Below the pieces are notes generated by a model. That model made no database searches. It was given only the letters and a program-made list of their open reading frames with translations, and was not told the DNA's origin. A stretch of 22,634 nt of DNA from a virus. Below, piece after piece: positions 14,936 through 22,172 of this stretch (its first letter is position 1; the number at the start of each line of letters is the position of its first letter). The position numbers and the translations under genes are program-made. The stretch is from IMG/VR virus record IMGVR_UViG_3300030382_000719, positions 1 to 22,634 of that record, one strand, 5' to 3'.

Positions 14936-15427
14936 TTATATATTCTCCATATCTAAGAAACTTCCTGTATTTTCTGGAATCTCTGGTAGTTCCATCATCT
15001 CTGGCATTTCTTCCATTTCATCTGCCCGTAATTCATTTTTCATATCTACAAAATCTTCAGCAGAAATTTCTGGCATGTTTGAATCATTCATAATTTTAAT
15101 ATTTTTAACACCGGCTTCTTTAGCATCTGCTAATATATGAAGAAGTAATGCTGGTTTAATAATTTCAGCAACATCTACTGTAAAGATACCTTCCATAAAT
15201 CCCAGCTTAACTAGATTATTTACTATAAATTCTATAGTAACTCCTGCAATAATTAATTTTAAGATTTCATCTTGAGTATTGTTTGATAAATATCTTTCTA
15301 ATAGAAACTCCATTGCTTCTACAGAAGAAGAAATAAGAGGGGGATTATCAAAAGGAAACTGTCCAAGTTTACGTGTTATAGATTCTCCTGGTATAGCTTG
15401 ATTTAAAAATACTTTAGACGTATCCAT
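14936..15427 (-). CDS. Marine-phage virion-associated protein of unknown function (163 aa)
   Basis: The 163-residue acidic protein starts with an IPGESITRKLG motif and a FDNPPLIS segment, then an amphipathic helical domain (DEILKLIIAGVTIEFIVNNLV), a GIFTVDVAEII helix and a Met/Glu/Pro-rich tail. An IPGxSLT...PWxxPP start followed by a GxHTVDV-like helix is a pattern I recall from many marine phage proteins of unknown function. It overlaps the preceding gene end by 1 bp and lies directly next to the 439-aa gene. Probably a small structural or assembly protein. Moderate certainty for the family resemblance, none for function. Confidence 0.72.
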   Translation of the reverse strand: MDTSKVFLNQAIPGESITRKLGQFPFDNPPLISSSVEAMEFLLERYLSNNTQDEILKLIIAGVTIEFIVNNLVKLGFMEGIFTVDVAEIIKPALLLHILADAKEAGVKNIKIMNDSNMPEISAEDFVDMKNELRADEMEEMPEMMELPEIPENTGSFLDMENI

Positions 15428-15726
15428 TATAGAAGTCCCTTTTTCATTTTATTATTTCTAATAGCCTGGGCATCTGCATGGAGATATTCCATAATTTCTC
15501 CTGGTTTAAATCGTGCTAATGCAGGAAGATATATTTCAGCAAGGTCAATAGTTGATTGTTCTTTCTGAGTTAAATTTTCTTTAGAACGTAGTTGTTCAAA
15601 AATATTTATATTCCCTTGCTTTTCAACAAATCCTAAAGCATCCTCTATAGAAACAATAATAGAAGAATCTTCTAATCTTACCTTTTCATTTTCTTTTAGT
15701 ACATCTAATAAAGAAGTATTAAACAT
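15427..15726 (-). CDS. Small acidic helical hypothetical protein (99 aa)
   Basis: A 99-aa ORF overlapping the upstream 596-aa gene by 8 bp and the next gene by 1 bp. It looks helical and acidic in the first half (LLDVLKENEKVRLEDSS), with a basic C-terminal tail (RNNKMKKGLL). A PALARFKPGEIMEYLHADAQA segment could be an amphipathic helix. No Cys, TM or recognised motif. The overlap pattern implies co-translation with the 596- and 163-aa proteins, so a chaperone or minor virion role is possible. Confidence 0.72.
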   Translation of the reverse strand: MFNTSLLDVLKENEKVRLEDSSIIVSIEDALGFVEKQGNINIFEQLRSKENLTQKEQSTIDLAEIYLPALARFKPGEIMEYLHADAQAIRNNKMKKGLL

Positions 15727-17509
15727 TCCAATTTACCTTTCGTACTTGCTTATCCATAAAGTATTTTATTCCTTTTTTAAGCAAAGGCTTATTAGAAATA
15801 AATTTAGAAATAGATATACTATGTGTTATATATAATTTCTTAAACCATTTTGGAGAATCATGATACATCCAATGACGGAATTTAAGCCATTCAGTTGTTT
15901 CAGTTCCATATACTTCTTGTGCAATAGGACAAAAACCAGCAAAGATACTACCAGCAGCACCTATAATAGAAGGAAGAAGACTACCACTACTACTTCTATT
16001 TCTTCCTCCAGAAGCAGAAGCAGCTAATTCAGCAGCCGCTAATTGTACTGCTCTATTTTCATTACCTTCTGCTGTTGCAAAAATACGAGTAGCTGTATCT
16101 CTATAAGTTAAATATTGTTGTTGATAATCACGAGTATTAATAGCATTAACTTCACGAGCATTAAATTCGTTTACAAGCATTTGATTTGCATTATCCACAA
16201 GAGTAATTCTTCTTCTATGTTGTGCATTAGAAGCTTCAATCTGTGTTTGTAATTCTGAATTAAATCTTTCTCGTAAATCTTTTTGCTTTGCATTAAACAC
16301 TTCTATAGTATTTGTTTGATTAGCATTGAATTGTTCTACAGCAGTTACTCTATTAGCATTATTCTCTCTAACTTGAACACCTAATTGAGAAAAGAACTGA
16401 TCTGTTTGTGCTTCTGTTGTAACATTAAGTTGTTCCATAGCATTATCTGCTGCTTGATCACTAAGTAGAAACTGATTAATTGCTGCTTGATTTAATACTT
16501 CTTCCTGTTGCTCTTGTCTTAAATTTTGAGTATCGATTTCTAGAAAGGCTCTAGAAAGTTCGATATTAGAATTTAATCGTACACCAACATTAGTCTGATC
16601 CATATTAGCAAAAACAGAAGCATTAGCTAAAGCTGTAGCTTGTTTATGAGTTAAATTCTGTAGTTGTATAGTAGCAAATTTTTGAGCATCTTCTCTTGCA
16701 ATAGGAATACCTGATTCTATAGTAGATTGTATTATAGCAGCAGCAGCCATAGAAGAAGCACCTAGTCCTCTTGCTAACATACGATTACCTGCTTCTAGTA
16801 TAGGTTTTGCAAAAAGATTAGTAAAGTTACCCTCTCCTTCAAAGAGTTGTTTTAATTGAAAAGATACTGTAGCTCTTTCATCTAGTTCTTCTGTTTGTGC
16901 TTCAGCAAGAGATTCTGCTGAAACAGTACCTTCAATATCATCCGGGTCTATTTGAAATGTAGGAGCAGCTAGCGTTGCAGCTTCCATCTTTGCTTCTTGT
17001 CCTGCAACTGTAGTTGCTGTACCTTGAGGAGCATCTAAAGTAGGAGCTTCAGTAACTTGTACTGCTGGAGCAGCTTCAGTAACAGCAGCTTCAGGAGTGT
17101 CACCTAATAGTTTACCTGTAGTAGTTAAAAATTCATCTTCTCCTGCTACAAGATCAGGTTTTTCCATTTCTACAAGTTCAGGAGCGTCTGGTGGTTTTAC
17201 ATCTTGAAGACGATCAACACCTAATTGTGCAGCAAGTTCTGCTTCTGCTCTTCGTTGTTCATCAGTACGAAATTCTTGACCAGCAAGTTCTGGTTCTGCA
17301 TCTGCCTGTTTTTCGAACTCTTCAGGAGTAATGAACCTAGTTCCTCCACCAGCACCACGCCCAGATTCGCCAAATTGAGCGATTTGTTCAGGGGTTGCAT
17401 CACTAATTATATTACCAGAAGATGCGGCGTCACCCGGTTGACCGCTAAGTCTATGAATCTTACCGTCCCGATAAACTAAATTATTGCCTAAGATGATTGA
17501 TGAGGGCAT
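15719..17509 (-). CDS. Virion protein with low-complexity N-terminus, long coiled coil and conserved C-terminal WxxAREVYG-like domain (596 aa)
   Basis: Residues 1-60 contain a compact start (LGNNLVYRDGKIHRLSG) and a Gly-rich turn. Residues about 85-200 are Ala/Glu/Pro/Thr-rich and probably disordered. Residues about 210-490 are a long Gln/Asn-rich helical region without many aromatics (VEQFNANQTNTIEVFNAKQK). Residues 510-525 are a small hydrophobic patch (SLLPSIIGAAGSIFAG). The last about 70 residues begin FCPIAQEVYG and continue with WLKFRHWMYHDSPKWF and FISNKPLLKKGIKYFMD. This C-terminal block matches the C(W)xAREVYG...FREWxLxxxPxWF...KFIxxKP pattern I recall at the ends of many marine phage internal or tail proteins. 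It is the first gene of the virion block. AAAGGAAAG lies upstream of the ATG. Confidence 0.78.
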   Translation of the reverse strand: MPSSIILGNNLVYRDGKIHRLSGQPGDAASSGNIISDATPEQIAQFGESGRGAGGGTRFITPEEFEKQADAEPELAGQEFRTDEQRRAEAELAAQLGVDRLQDVKPPDAPELVEMEKPDLVAGEDEFLTTTGKLLGDTPEAAVTEAAPAVQVTEAPTLDAPQGTATTVAGQEAKMEAATLAAPTFQIDPDDIEGTVSAESLAEAQTEELDERATVSFQLKQLFEGEGNFTNLFAKPILEAGNRMLARGLGASSMAAAAIIQSTIESGIPIAREDAQKFATIQLQNLTHKQATALANASVFANMDQTNVGVRLNSNIELSRAFLEIDTQNLRQEQQEEVLNQAAINQFLLSDQAADNAMEQLNVTTEAQTDQFFSQLGVQVRENNANRVTAVEQFNANQTNTIEVFNAKQKDLRERFNSELQTQIEASNAQHRRRITLVDNANQMLVNEFNAREVNAINTRDYQQQYLTYRDTATRIFATAEGNENRAVQLAAAELAASASGGRNRSSSGSLLPSIIGAAGSIFAGFCPIAQEVYGTETTEWLKFRHWMYHDSPKWFKKLYITHSISISKFISNKPLLKKGIKYFMDKQVRKVNWNV

Positions 17510-17529
17510 TATCTATTCTTTCCTTTTAA

Positions 17530-17955
17530 TTATCTAGCTGCACTTGAACCGAAATAGAAACTTACTATAGCCGCAAGCGTATGAATGTATGCAGGAGCTA
17601 ATGCAATACCATCAATAGCTTTCCATCTTACTTTATCAGCTTGCTCCCAGATTAATGGTAAAGACCATTCTCCTGATTCTGTTACTGATACAACAATAGG
17701 AATACCAAAGAAAGGGGCAGCAAATGGAACTATAACGATACAGCCTACACAGATAAGAGCGATTAATCTACGAGTAAATGCAAACTGTTTATCTTTTAAG
17801 CCATGTTCACGGGCTGCTGATACTGCCTTCTGCTGTTGAGCCATTGCAGCAATCATCATACGATGTTGTTCTGCTTTGGCTTTCATAACCTGTCCAATCA
17901 TAGTAGTTATGAAGCCCATAGCAGAGCCACCTAATAGTGTCATTACTAAGTTCAT
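17530..17955 (-). CDS. Small multi-TM membrane protein, possible holin (141 aa)
   Basis: Hydrophobic segments are at about 4-22 (glycine-rich, VMTLLGGSAMGFITTMI), 63-90 (LIALICVGCIVIVPFAAPFFGIPIVV) and 114-137 (GIALAPAYIHTLAAIVSFYF). A charged helix (25-58) separates the first from the second. Three membrane spans in a small phage protein next to an exported protease suggest a holin of the three-TM type, although no signature is decisive. It lies 6 bp after the protease stop. The alternative is a membrane-anchored assembly factor. Confidence 0.68.
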   Translation of the reverse strand: MNLVMTLLGGSAMGFITTMIGQVMKAKAEQHRMMIAAMAQQQKAVSAAREHGLKDKQFAFTRRLIALICVGCIVIVPFAAPFFGIPIVVSVTESGEWSLPLIWEQADKVRWKAIDGIALAPAYIHTLAAIVSFYFGSSAAR

Positions 17956-17961
17956 ATCTTA

Positions 17962-18798
17962 TTACTTCTTTTCAGGTTTAGGTTTTCTATTCTCTGGCTT
18001 GAGATACTTATCTCCTACGATGAAACCGTGAAAGTTATCACGTAGGAAAGTATGTACTGTCTCTGTAGGAATAGACCAACCCATATGAGTTACTGCTTGA
18101 AACCCAGCCGCTGATACTCTTGAAGGTACACCAATCATCTCATAGTGTTTACGGGTATCAGAATACGCAAACAATGCACCACCACTATTACCAAAGATAA
18201 TAGGAGCAGTTGCTAGTTGATATCGATAACCGTTAATAACTTGTTCAGCAAAAGCCATCTCTCCGCTTGTCATGGAAGGAGGATAACCTAATCCTGCACC
18301 TACTGCCCATACAGTCTGCCCTAACTTTGGCGACTCTTTCTCTGGCAGCATGTAAGCAATACGTACTACTCCACGTTCTGTATCACGTAGTTTCAATAAG
18401 GCTAAGTCTCTTTGCTCATCATGTGCTACAATATCTGCTATACGTCCACGAGTACCTACTGAACGGGAACAGCGAACATAGTCAAACCAGAATGCAGTAA
18501 CAGGTTCTCTTGTTTCTCGCTTGATCTTCTTACCTTTCATTCCATCCCATACTTCTCTTATAGTAATCTGTTCACCAATTACATGGTAATTAGTAAGGAT
18601 GTATGATTCCCATTTGCCTTCATGTTGTCTTGAATAAAGAACTGTACCAGAACCTGATGTATTAATACGTACTGCTGTATCTAACATCTCTTCATGTTGT
18701 GGTCCACAGTTTGCTGCTAGTACAGCAGATATACTAGAACAGAATAGCAGACCAGCAAATAAAGAAATTTTGATATTCTTAAAAAAGTTCTTTTTCAT
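17962..18798 (-). CDS. Secreted trypsin-like (S1/HtrA-type) serine protease with signal peptide
   Basis: With the start at 18798 the protein has 278 residues. They comprise a Sec signal peptide (KKNFFKNIK, then ISLFAGLLFCSSISAVLA, cleavage likely after A28) and a chymotrypsin-fold protease. The catalytic triad is H72 (LTNYHVI), D131 (EQRDLALLKL) and S205 in GNSGGAL. The start was chosen because of AAAGGAA (18804-18810) 5 nt upstream, the position of the signal sequence, and an adjacent 50-aa gene that would otherwise be overlapped by a 17-codon extension. Cysteines C31 and C110 may form a disulphide in the periplasm. There is no PDZ domain, so it is shorter than DegP. Its target could be a host envelope protein, a competing phage receptor or a virion protein. 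It is not a prohead protease type. Confidence 0.85.
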   Translation of the reverse strand: MKKNFFKNIKISLFAGLLFCSSISAVLAANCGPQHEEMLDTAVRINTSGSGTVLYSRQHEGKWESYILTNYHVIGEQITIREVWDGMKGKKIKRETREPVTAFWFDYVRCSRSVGTRGRIADIVAHDEQRDLALLKLRDTERGVVRIAYMLPEKESPKLGQTVWAVGAGLGYPPSMTSGEMAFAEQVINGYRYQLATAPIIFGNSGGALFAYSDTRKHYEMIGVPSRVSAAGFQAVTHMGWSIPTETVHTFLRDNFHGFIVGDKYLKPENRKPKPEKK

Positions 18799-18799
18799 A

Positions 18800-18952
18800 T
18801 TAGTTCCTTTTATTAAATAACTCAAACAGTGTCTGCACTTTTTCTTCAAGTACTTTTACACGTACTAATATCTCTGCTCTGAAGGCTATTGCTACTGCTC
18901 CCACTGCAATTACCCCAGATATAATCGGCCATATATCTACTACTTGTTCCAT
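18800..18952 (-). CDS. Small N-terminal TM / C-terminal coiled-coil protein (50 aa)
   Basis: On the minus strand an ATG (18950-18952) opens a 50-codon ORF. It encodes an N-terminal hydrophobic span (IWPIISGVIAVGAVAIAF), a basic turn (RAEILVRVK), a short leucine/glutamate heptad (VLEEKVQTLFELF) and a basic end (NKRN). It begins 1 bp before the stop region of the chaperone-like gene and stops 1 bp before the protease start, with the protease ribosome-binding site in its own last codons. The layout resembles small spanin, holin-antagonist or class II holin-like proteins. Translational coupling with the protease suggests a common envelope task. Confidence 0.7.
   Translation of the reverse strand: MEQVVDIWPIISGVIAVGAVAIAFRAEILVRVKVLEEKVQTLFELFNKRN
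18804..18810 (-). promoter_or_regulatory. Ribosome-binding site AAAGGAA that fixes the protease start
   Basis: AAAGGAA on the minus strand sits 5 nt before the ATG at 18796-18798. It decides for the internal methionine in front of the signal peptide and against a longer reading frame opening at 18849, whose first 17 codons overlap the 50-aa gene. Confidence 0.75.
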
Positions 18953-19408
18953 TTATTTTAAAGCATCAGGAACGTATACATCAATATCATCTGTGTTATT
19001 AAGGTCTGCTAGTACAGTTTCAGCATCAGGTGGAAGATCACGTAACGTAACCTTCTTAGCAGCTACACCAGCTTTATCTAATCCTTTTGGATGTACACCT
19101 TCGTCTGCCAGTTGATATTCAAGATCAAGTTCTTTTAGTTTAGCATTACGATCACTACGGATTTCCTCTAACCGCTCCGCCCGTGCTTTAGGTAGACGCC
19201 ATGCATGTGTCTTCAGAGCATCTGCTGTGATCTCTACTGCTAAAGTATCGGCGGCTGGCACAACAGCTTCCTTTGTTATAACACCATCGGCATCACGTTC
19301 AGCAGGGACTGTATTGGCCTCAACCAGTTCAGCTAAAATACCGCTGACTGATCCGGCATCACCGACACAGGTTACCGTGCCGTCGGCGTTAACTATTAGT
19401 TCATTCAT
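18953..19408 (-). CDS. Tail-fibre assembly chaperone-like protein (151 aa)
   Basis: The chosen start at 19408 (MNELIVNADGTV) has GGAG about 9 nt upstream. The longer frame from 19459 would overlap the fibre gene by 59 bp, while this start overlaps by 8. The N-terminal half is a small beta domain (NADGTVTCVGDAG). The C-terminal half has a helical stretch with the pattern IRSDRNAKLKELD...AKKVTLRDLP, which resembles the R-x-x-LL-x-D...YR-x-x-LRDLP motif of phage tail-fibre assembly (Tfa/gp38-like) proteins. Position directly after the fibre gene is classic for such a chaperone. GC is high, like the distal fibre, suggesting the pair moved together. Confidence 0.72.
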   Translation of the reverse strand: MNELIVNADGTVTCVGDAGSVSGILAELVEANTVPAERDADGVITKEAVVPAADTLAVEITADALKTHAWRLPKARAERLEEIRSDRNAKLKELDLEYQLADEGVHPKGLDKAGVAAKKVTLRDLPPDAETVLADLNNTDDIDVYVPDALK

Positions 19409-21809
19409 TTTCGAGTTCTCCAAAAAATAACATATAAAACTCGCCATCCGCATCCGCACTATCCTCTGTTCTAGCCATGGAGATTCGAGAGGTTGTTTGC
19501 GCCCAAGTGCTTATGCTGAAATCAATGGCGCTGGAATTGTCTTTGGTGCCGCCTATGGAAATGTAATCGGCGCTTTTGAAAGGTATGCCAAAGTCCAAAT
19601 AACAAATCCCAGTGCTTCCAGACGTATTTGCTTTTATGTTATAGCTAGATGCGATTGTCCCATCCGTATTGCCTTTAATCCACGCCTTAGCCTTCCCCAG
19701 ATCAACACCGGCTGGCAGATCACTAGCCATCCCCCGCACCATCTCGTTAACTTGCCGTTGGTCAACCGCTGGTGCTGTTACATAAGCATTAGCACTATTC
19801 TGTTCTGTCCGTAATGCACCCCACAGCTTGCCTTTTTCACTGTTACCAGAATTAACTGTAGGTTTGCTGTCTACAACTAGACCATCGAATATGGTGATGG
19901 CATCTGTCTGTGTGACGATGACCTTATTTGTTAGTGGATCAACATTAAGATCAAGCACTGCATCGGTGGAGCCAGATTGAAGCAGGCATTCGGCAGAGGC
20001 AACGAACATCCCCTTTTCAGCTTCGTACATCTGGCGGATTTGCGTGGCGCTTGGGGCAGTAGTCGAAAGCCTATCAAGTGCCATTGTCGAAGTTGATGCT
20101 GGCTGTGTGGAATTATCCGCAAAAATACCAATCCGTTTAAGGATTGTGCCACTTAAAGAACCTGCATTGGCAGTTTCACTTTTATTCAAAACCCCGTCAA
20201 TATACAAATAGCGTTCTGTTGAGCTTACCCGAACAAAGTCAACTTTGTGCCATACTCCAGTATCTAAAGCCCCAACCGCAGATGACGTAACAATATTGGC
20301 CGTAGCTCCATCGTCTACGGCATCTATATTACCAGCAGTAGATAGCGAAAGTCTAAATTCAAGAGACCCATCAGCATTGGAGATAGCAGTCAGACATTCA
20401 TCCCCTGATGTACCAGAAGACTTAAACCAGATGGATGAATAAACAGAACCAGTGCCAATTGAGTTATAATCAGAATCATTAGCTCGGCTCAAGTAGTTCG
20501 ACGTTGACCAACCGCTATATCCAAGCAATTCACATCCAGATTCCACAGCTCCTTCAGTCACCGTTCCGTTTTCGGTGAGGGTATTAGATCGGCTGGAATA
20601 GTCCGCTGTCTTTGAATTGGCTAACCACGCCCCACGTGGGGCAGGCATCATGTATCCCGTATTGTACGTTCTGGTAATTAGTGCGGATGCAGAATTTTCA
20701 GCGGCGTTGGCGACATTTACATGAGGTGATGTAGGTACAACACCCAAAAAAGATGTCAGGCCGCTGGCACTTGCGCCCACTGTCAAATTGCCTTGCCCAC
20801 CCATAGCATTTGTAATGCCTAAACCGGGGAGAGACTGTGTAGCCGACGACGAACCATAATCACCAAGACTCCAATCGTCAGCCGCAATGGCTGATATAGG
20901 TGGTTGAGATACAACGATCCGGTCGCCGGACGATTGACCAAAAGTTACCTTGCCGTTTTGTATCAGACAGATAGCGGGATTATCAATTGTACCTGCAACA
21001 TCAAAAACATTGCCGTCATCTTTGATGATCGATCCTAAATCCGCTCCAGTACCATAAGAACATGCGAACGTAGGTAGAGGGCCACCAGTTCTGGCATCGT
21101 AAGCCGGTTGGTCTGAAAGACCAGCATCAACATTTTGCACATCGTTATTGGTTAGTGCCGGTCCAGCAGATGAAGACAATGTTCTAGGCCAGCCAACCGT
21201 TCGTTCTGCCCAACTGCCAGAATGTGGGTCGATGATGGCGATGCCGTCCTCCGAAGACACAATGAGGTAGCCCATGCAAGCTGCTATTGCTGTTGGTGTA
21301 GCAGCAGAACTAAGATCAACTGTTCCTAATGGTGTAGTACTTATTGTCCCACTTGTTTGTTCTGTTAAATCCCAGATATTTATTTCTGTATTACTACCTT
21401 CATCCTCAATAGTCGCTAACATAAGACTAGAAAATAACGAAGCCTTATTCCATAAACCGTTCCACGCTCTACCATCTACGGAAGGGCCAAATATAACTTG
21501 ATCTACAAAGTTAGCATTAGTTTGTAATACACCAGCATAGGCACTTTCTGGATCAGTACCAAAATTATTAGCTGTACCACTATTCGTAATTGTAGCACCA
21601 CTGTCAATTGTTAATGTTGATCCAGATAATACATTAAAACTGTTAGCACTAAACTGAAAATCATCGGCTCCAGCTATTTTAATATCAATGGTATCATCTG
21701 TATCTGCTGTAATCGTTGTATCACCATCAGCATCCAGCATTAATTCTGTTCCTTGAATATTAACAGAAGCAGGAGAAGGCCCTCCAATAACCTTACCTAG
21801 AATAGTCAT
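19401..21809 (-). CDS. Tail fibre / receptor-binding protein with propeller-like, LamG-like and fibre-tip domains (802 aa)
   Basis: Residues 1-75 carry a beta-solenoid-like repeat (MLDADGDTTITADTDDTID, then FQFSANSF and GSTLTIDSGATI) typical of marine phage fibres. Residues about 130-365 have blade-like strands (INIWDL, GYLIVSSEDGIAIID, AICLIQNGKVTFG). Residues about 450-600 form a LamG/concanavalin-like jelly roll (YSSIWFKSSGTSG; GVWHKVDFVR then RYLYIDG) likely to bind glycans. A further strand (KVIVTQTDAITIFDG, 629-643) resembles another blade. The end (GKAKAWIKGN, SYNIKANTSGSTG, YLDFGIPF, SADYISIGG) matches the AWxxFxG...SxNVSS...GxYxVxF tip domain of phage fibres. It adsorbs to the host surface. 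The N-terminal 180 residues are coded in AT-rich DNA, the remainder in GC-richer DNA. Confidence 0.85.
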   Translation of the reverse strand: MTILGKVIGGPSPASVNIQGTELMLDADGDTTITADTDDTIDIKIAGADDFQFSANSFNVLSGSTLTIDSGATITNSGTANNFGTDPESAYAGVLQTNANFVDQVIFGPSVDGRAWNGLWNKASLFSSLMLATIEDEGSNTEINIWDLTEQTSGTISTTPLGTVDLSSAATPTAIAACMGYLIVSSEDGIAIIDPHSGSWAERTVGWPRTLSSSAGPALTNNDVQNVDAGLSDQPAYDARTGGPLPTFACSYGTGADLGSIIKDDGNVFDVAGTIDNPAICLIQNGKVTFGQSSGDRIVVSQPPISAIAADDWSLGDYGSSSATQSLPGLGITNAMGGQGNLTVGASASGLTSFLGVVPTSPHVNVANAAENSASALITRTYNTGYMMPAPRGAWLANSKTADYSSRSNTLTENGTVTEGAVESGCELLGYSGWSTSNYLSRANDSDYNSIGTGSVYSSIWFKSSGTSGDECLTAISNADGSLEFRLSLSTAGNIDAVDDGATANIVTSSAVGALDTGVWHKVDFVRVSSTERYLYIDGVLNKSETANAGSLSGTILKRIGIFADNSTQPASTSTMALDRLSTTAPSATQIRQMYEAEKGMFVASAECLLQSGSTDAVLDLNVDPLTNKVIVTQTDAITIFDGLVVDSKPTVNSGNSEKGKLWGALRTEQNSANAYVTAPAVDQRQVNEMVRGMASDLPAGVDLGKAKAWIKGNTDGTIASSYNIKANTSGSTGICYLDFGIPFKSADYISIGGTKDNSSAIDFSISTWAQTTSRISMARTEDSADADGEFYMLFFGELENE
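19410..21270. other. Compositional island covering the distal fibre and chaperone
   Basis: Hand counts of 60-base lines give 53% GC (19441), 63% (19681), 38% (20161), 43% (20641) and 55% (20881), against 33% at 21361 and 35% at 17101. The higher-GC stretch begins within the fibre gene at about 21240-21300 (residue about 180) and extends into the start of the chaperone gene. Within it the sequence is uneven, suggesting several exchange events rather than one. Confidence 0.65.
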
Positions 21810-22157
21810 TTATGTTATCTCCATAATTGATAGTGCAATATCTACTGCACCACTTGCTGTAACAGAGAGTGTATCTGTAGTTTCCATTACAATTTTATTA
21901 CCGCCCAAAAGTTCTAATGAACTATTCCCCGGAATAGCGGAAGAAGTAACAAGTTCTACATCTTGGTTAGTTTCATTATTAGCTCCTGCTCTATTAGCAG
22001 TATCTGTTCCAAGAGTAACTGAAGATGTAATAGCACCAGAAGTCGTATTACCTACTATTAATCCTAGTATAATTGTAGTAGTACTACCTGCAACAGTATA
22101 AATTACATCCGCTGATGTCACTCCTGCCTTAGTTATAACTTTAAATGTATTTGCCAT
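21810..22157 (-). CDS. Small beta-rich virion structural protein (115 aa)
   Basis: The 115-aa protein starts MANTFKVITKAGV and runs through TTTIILGLIVGNTTSGAIT, with SSLELLGGNKIVMETTD and SGAVDIALSIMEIT at the end. This is a pattern I recall for a small structural protein common in marine cyanophages and pelagiphages (MANTFK...IPAGSSLEVIGGNKIVLE...SVMEI). It is a beta sandwich with no charged helix. It lies between two fibre genes and directly abuts the next gene's start, supporting a tail-fibre or neck/baseplate-associated role. Start supported by AGGAAAGG upstream in the 15-bp gap. Confidence 0.8.
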   Translation of the reverse strand: MANTFKVITKAGVTSADVIYTVAGSTTTIILGLIVGNTTSGAITSSVTLGTDTANRAGANNETNQDVELVTSSAIPGNSSLELLGGNKIVMETTDTLSVTASGAVDIALSIMEIT

Positions 22158-22172
22158 ATCAACCTTTCCTTT

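Noticed and set aside
18799-18849. 17-codon N-terminal extension of the protease
   Set aside because: It overlaps a well-formed 50-aa gene and buries the signal peptide. The AAAGGAA site points to 18798.
19497-19814. 105-codon plus-strand ORF and other plus ORFs within the fibre gene
   Set aside because: Higher GC in this stretch leaves long antisense frames open by chance. The minus frame shows clear fibre-tip motifs.
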